The notes under the pieces were generated by a model that saw nothing but the letters and a program-made list of their open reading frames with translations, was not told the DNA's origin and did no database searches. Shown here piece after piece: positions 60,956 to 64,000 of a stretch of 64,000 nt of DNA (position 1 is its first letter; each line of letters begins with the position of its first letter). Both the position numbers and the translations under genes were made by a program. This DNA is from Gemmatimonadaceae bacterium (lineage in GTDB: Bacteria > Gemmatimonadota > Gemmatimonadetes > Gemmatimonadales > Gemmatimonadaceae): contig DATLTC010000053.1 of assembly GCA_035533755.1 (NCBI GenBank), positions 1 to 64,000 on the forward strand, written 5' to 3'.

Positions 60956-62068
60956 GTGACGAGATCGCAGCGGAGCCTTCTCGGTGCTCCCGCGCCGTGG
61001 ATGACGCAGAGTGTATGCGCACTGCTCGTCGCCGCCTGCGGCGGCGTCGCCGGCCCTACCGACGCATCCAATTCCGGGGGAGACGTAACCGCCAGCTACG
61101 CGGCCGCATTCGCCTCTGGCGCCCAGAGCGGCACGTTGACGCTCACCACCCATACATCGGGCCAGGCCGGCGGCACCATGGTCACGGTGGGCGGCGTGAC
61201 GGCCGCGCTATCGGGAACGTACTCGGCGTCCACCGGCGCGTTCACCGTGAACGGCGGTGGGTATGCGTTCACGGGATCGACCTCGGCGTCGAGCGCATCG
61301 GGCTCGTTCACCGGACCCGGCGGCGGCACCGGCTCGTTCTCGGGACTGCCCCAGAGCACCGGCGTCCCGGCCACCTCCTACTGCGGATCGTGGCAGGACG
61401 GCATCGAATTCGGATGGCTGAACGTGGTGGTGGGCGGCGCCTCGGTGACCAGCGTGGCCGGCGGTCCCTTTGTCGGCACGGTGGGGCTCATGGGAACGGT
61501 CACGGGATCCACGCTCGACGCGTCATCGTCCGGCGGGGCGGGCACGGTGACCATTCACGGTACGCTCGTGACCGGCGATTCGATTTCCGGCGTGATCGTG
61601 GACCCCACCGGCAGCGGCGGCTTCGGCGCGTCGAAGGCCGCGTGTACCGCGGCCACTTCGTCGGGATCCGCCACGCCCGCCACGTTGTCGGGAGAATGGG
61701 CCACGGCACAGGGCGCGGGCACCACCATCACGGTGGCGCTGCTGCAGGTGGGAACCGGCCTATCGGGTGCAGGCGTGATCACCGTGCAACCGGGCATACC
61801 GGCGTCGGTCGGCGGGGGCCCGCCGTGGACGGGCGACGGCTACTCGCTCACCAGCGGCAGCCTGTCGGGTACGACGGTGACGTTCGCATCAACGCTCGTG
61901 GGCAAGAACGTGCGAGGCGCCGGCGGGTTCTATCACGGCACGTTGAGCTTTGCCGGCACGGTGTCCAACGGCACCACCATGACGGGCACGCTGACGTATA
62001 CGCCAACGTTTACGGACTCGCAGGTATTCACACAGCAGACGGCGACGGTGACGCTGACGCGGCAATAG
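60956..62068 (+). CDS. Large unrecognised Gly/Ser/Thr-rich lipoprotein
   Basis: A 370-residue protein with a signal peptide and lipobox VAAC (Cys about 29), followed by about 340 residues very rich in Gly, Ser, Thr and Val, poor in charge, with many strand-like alternations (GTLTLTTHTSGQAGGTMVTV, SGTTVTFASTLVG). It appears to be two or three related beta units, the later ones starting near LSGEW and CGSWQDG. GTG at 60956 is chosen for its GGAG site. No family known; it has the look of a surface protein. Its last 41 bases overlap the methyltransferase on the other strand. Confidence 0.72.
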   Translation: MTRSQRSLLGAPAPWMTQSVCALLVAACGGVAGPTDASNSGGDVTASYAAAFASGAQSGTLTLTTHTSGQAGGTMVTVGGVTAALSGTYSASTGAFTVNGGGYAFTGSTSASSASGSFTGPGGGTGSFSGLPQSTGVPATSYCGSWQDGIEFGWLNVVVGGASVTSVAGGPFVGTVGLMGTVTGSTLDASSSGGAGTVTIHGTLVTGDSISGVIVDPTGSGGFGASKAACTAATSSGSATPATLSGEWATAQGAGTTITVALLQVGTGLSGAGVITVQPGIPASVGGGPPWTGDGYSLTSGSLSGTTVTFASTLVGKNVRGAGGFYHGTLSFAGTVSNGTTMTGTLTYTPTFTDSQVFTQQTATVTLTRQ

Positions 62069-63014
62069 CGCCGGTTCGAACGGCCTCCGCGTACAGACGC
62101 ACGCCGGAGTACCGCCAGGGCGCCCCGGTCAGCACCAGCCGGGCCATCCAGCCCAGCGTCTCCAGCCGCCGGCGACCCGGGCGACGGTACCAGCCGGCCG
62201 GTATTCCGCACGACGACGTCAGGGACGCTGCGGCGCCGACCAGACTGAACGGTTCCTCCGCCACGTGCGTCACGGCCCAGCCATGACGCGCCAGGAAGGC
62301 GCGCAGCGCCGCCGGGGTCCAGCGCATGGTGTGCTGCGGCGGATGGTCCCAGAATTCGCTGCGCCCCACGCGTTCGGGATGCGGGTACGCCCGCGCGAAT
62401 CGCCGCGGCGCCGGGCACCCGATCAGGAGTCGCGTGCCCGGACGCGCCATGCGCGCCAAGTCGTCGAACGTCGTATCCGGTGTCTCCAGGTGCTCGATGA
62501 TCTGGAACATCGCAATCACATCGAACGGCGCGTCCGCCCCCACGGCTTCGGTGAGCCGGTGCATGCCCGCATCGCGCACGTCACGCCCCGCCGCCCGGGC
62601 GGCCGCCACGCTCGCCGGCGCGAAATCCAGGCCGATGGCCCGGTAGCCGAGCGCGACCGCGGCGGCCAGAAAATCGCCTTCGGCGCATCCGATCTCGAGC
62701 AGCATGCCACTGCCTCCACGCAACCGCGCGAGCGCGATATCGTGATCGAAGCCGAATCCGTGCGACTGCACGGGGTAGTGGTCGGCGGCCCACGTACGCA
62801 TGGGCACCATGTGCTCCATTCCGCACCGCGCACAGCGGAGCACCTCCACGACCTCGGCGCGCACGTCGGTGCGCACGTGATCCAGCACCTGCTCGGCGGA
62901 GAAGCGTTCGGCCACGTTCGGCTGGGCACTCCAGCCGCCGGCGAGCGCGGCGATGGGCACGCGCTCGACCGATGTGAGTTCCGCGCCCTGGCACGCAGGA
63001 CAGCGGTCAGCCAC
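62028..63014 (-). CDS. Zinc-finger class I SAM-dependent methyltransferase
   Basis: A 328-residue protein. It opens with a CPAC zinc half-site, with CARC at about 70 supplying the second, then SAM loop LLEIGCAEGDFLAAAVALGYRAIGLD (about 111-136), QIIEHLETPD and DHPPQHTMRWTPAALRAFLARHG. This architecture recalls methyltransferases of polysaccharide and secondary metabolite clusters; substrate unknown. GTG at 63014 overlaps tadA by 8 bases. Confidence 0.82.
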   Translation of the reverse strand: MADRCPACQGAELTSVERVPIAALAGGWSAQPNVAERFSAEQVLDHVRTDVRAEVVEVLRCARCGMEHMVPMRTWAADHYPVQSHGFGFDHDIALARLRGGSGMLLEIGCAEGDFLAAAVALGYRAIGLDFAPASVAAARAAGRDVRDAGMHRLTEAVGADAPFDVIAMFQIIEHLETPDTTFDDLARMARPGTRLLIGCPAPRRFARAYPHPERVGRSEFWDHPPQHTMRWTPAALRAFLARHGWAVTHVAEEPFSLVGAAASLTSSCGIPAGWYRRPGRRRLETLGWMARLVLTGAPWRYSGVRLYAEAVRTGAIAASASPSPSAV

Positions 63015-63516
63015 GCTCGGCGGCCCCGTCGTCGCGCCGGGCCGCGAAGAACTCCGTGAGCAGCTCGCCGCACGCCTCCTCTTCCACCCCACCGCGCACC
63101 TCCACGCGATGGTTCAACTTGGGATGGCGCACGAGGTCGCCAACGGAACCCACCATGCCGGCCTTCTCGTCCCACGCCCCGAACACCAGCCGATCGACGC
63201 GCGCCAGCACGAGCGCGCCGGCGCACATGGCGCACGGCTCGAGCGTCACGTACAGCGTGCATCCGGTGAGTCGCCAATCGCCCAATACCCTGGCCGCCTG
63301 GCGGATGGCGAGCAGCTCCGCATGCGCCGTGGGATCGTGATCGCGAACCGTACGATTGCCGGCCCGCGAGACGATCACGCCGTGGCGCACCACCACGGCG
63401 CCCACGGGGACGTCGTCTTCGCCGGCCGCGAGCCGGGCCTCGGCCATCGCCGCGGCCATCCAGGCGTCGTCCGAGCCGGGCGGCGGCGCGATCGGCGACT
63501 CGGCGCCGCCCCTCAC
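63007..63516 (-). CDS. tadA: tRNA-specific adenosine deaminase
   Basis: A 169-residue deaminase that turns A34 of tRNA-Arg(ACG) to inosine. Zinc/catalytic sites HAELLAIRQAA (about 66) and LEPCAMCAGALVLARV (about 93-108) are intact; VPVGAVVV and GAWDEKAGMVGS are typical. GTG at 63516 overlaps the clpB stop as GTGA; a shorter ATG start cannot be excluded. Confidence 0.93.
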   Translation of the reverse strand: MRGGAESPIAPPPGSDDAWMAAAMAEARLAAGEDDVPVGAVVVRHGVIVSRAGNRTVRDHDPTAHAELLAIRQAARVLGDWRLTGCTLYVTLEPCAMCAGALVLARVDRLVFGAWDEKAGMVGSVGDLVRHPKLNHRVEVRGGVEEEACGELLTEFFAARRDDGAAERG

Positions 63517-64000
63517 GCCGAGGCCACGGCCGCCGGCGTGCCGTGTTCGAAGGCCAGCCCGCCCTTGGCGCCGAGCGTCACCACCACCCGGTCCCCGTCC
63601 ACGAACTTGCCTTCGAGCACCTCCATGGCGAGCGGATTCTGGACCAGCCGCTGGATGGCGCGCTTGAGCGGCCGCGCGCCGAACGCGGGATCGTATCCCT
63701 CCTCGGCCAGCATCTGCTTGGCCTCGGGCGTGACCTCGAGCGTGAGCTTGCGATCGGCGAGCAGCGCTTCGAGATGCGCGAGCTGCAGGTCCACGATGCG
63801 CACGATCTGCTCCATGCCCAGCGGCCGGAACACCACGATGTCGTCCACCCGATTGAGGAACTCGGGACGGAAGTGCTGCTGGAGCGCCTGCATCACCTGG
63901 CGCTCGGTCTCGGCCCAATCGCCGCCCGTGTGTTCCAGGATGTAGTGGCTGCCGATGTTGGACGTCATGATGATGACGCTGTTGCGGAAGTCCACCGTGC
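63513..64000 (-). CDS. clpB: ATP-dependent chaperone ClpB, C-terminal part (runs off the right edge)
   Basis: About 162 residues from the second AAA+ module and D2-small domain: DFRNSVIIMTSNIGSHYI (sensor 1), HFRPEFLNRVDDIVVFRPL with the arginine finger, and GARPLKRAIQRLVQNPLA (sensor 2), then a short tail. These match ClpB rather than ClpA/C by tail and sequence. ClpB with DnaK resolubilises aggregates. The 5' part lies outside the window. Confidence 0.92.
   Translation of the reverse strand, partial: TVDFRNSVIIMTSNIGSHYILEHTGGDWAETERQVMQALQQHFRPEFLNRVDDIVVFRPLGMEQIVRIVDLQLAHLEALLADRKLTLEVTPEAKQMLAEEGYDPAFGARPLKRAIQRLVQNPLAMEVLEGKFVDGDRVVVTLGAKGGLAFEHGTPAAVASA

Overview
The window comes from the chromosome of a very GC-rich, Gram-negative bacterium. 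The 16S rRNA fragment at the left edge has the look of the phylum Gemmatimonadota. Lipopolysaccharide genes (lpxH, the heptose adenylyltransferase domain of hldE, lptE), Sec and Lol type envelope genes, a GatCAB amidotransferase, bacillithiol synthesis (bshA) and an aerotolerance-type moxR/bat operon fit that placement. No species can be named from the sequence alone. I found no insertion sequence, prophage or CRISPR array; nearly the whole window is compact core chromosome, packed into operons whose stop and start codons overlap (ATGA or GTGA) again and again.

Layout, left to right. (1) 1-975: 5' end of a 16S rRNA gene (minus), its leader and promoter, then tRNA-Lys, tRNA-Arg and tRNA-Pro. 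(2) 1010-4690, minus: rph-rdgB nucleotide and tRNA quality genes behind an envelope set (ybgC thioesterase, LolB-like lipoprotein, lptE, a small membrane protein, heptose adenylyltransferase). (3) 4800-12091: lpxH (plus) facing murI; a DUF5683-like protein; tRNA-Sec tight against selD; ridA; tatD; secD-secF. (4) 12152-19418, minus: the classical rimP-nusA-ylxQ-infB-rbfA-truB-ribF translation/transcription operon. (5) 19508-23276: murA-pgeF diverging from a DUF948-like gene and a zinc-dependent phospholipase C-like gene. (6) 23246-31697, minus: lipoprotein, serS, sensor kinase, pcrA, gatC-gatA-gatB. (7) 31839-35660, plus: roadblock/LC7 protein, single-domain response regulator, mannose-1-phosphate guanylyltransferase, GlmU-like nucleotidyltransferase/acyltransferase and a metallo-beta-lactamase-fold hydrolase. 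(8) 35775-37843: groES-groEL under a CIRCE operator. (9) 37997-51224, minus: moxR, DUF58, membrane protein, batA, batB/C fusion, batD/E fusion, mutL, miaA, bshA, birA, coaX. (10) 51300-53983: site-2 protease, scpA, scpB, rluB. (11) rpsT with promoter and terminator, then pyrR-pyrB-pyrC with a class II aldolase and a zinc-ribbon protein. (12) 59036-64000: DUF3108 protein, two tRNA-Ser genes, two methyltransferases, a large unknown lipoprotein, tadA, and the 3' end of clpB.

The most informative points are: a selenocysteine tRNA four bases from selD; a MurA whose fosfomycin-target cysteine is aspartate; divergent promoters whose back-to-back -35 boxes form inverted repeats, with a recurring TTGAC-17/18-TANNNT pattern; an apparently leaderless lpxH; long tail-to-tail gene overlaps; fused Bat proteins; and the roadblock/response-regulator/sugar-nucleotide operon, the best candidate here for a little-described functional unit. 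Gene calls rest on reading motifs; no database search was run.
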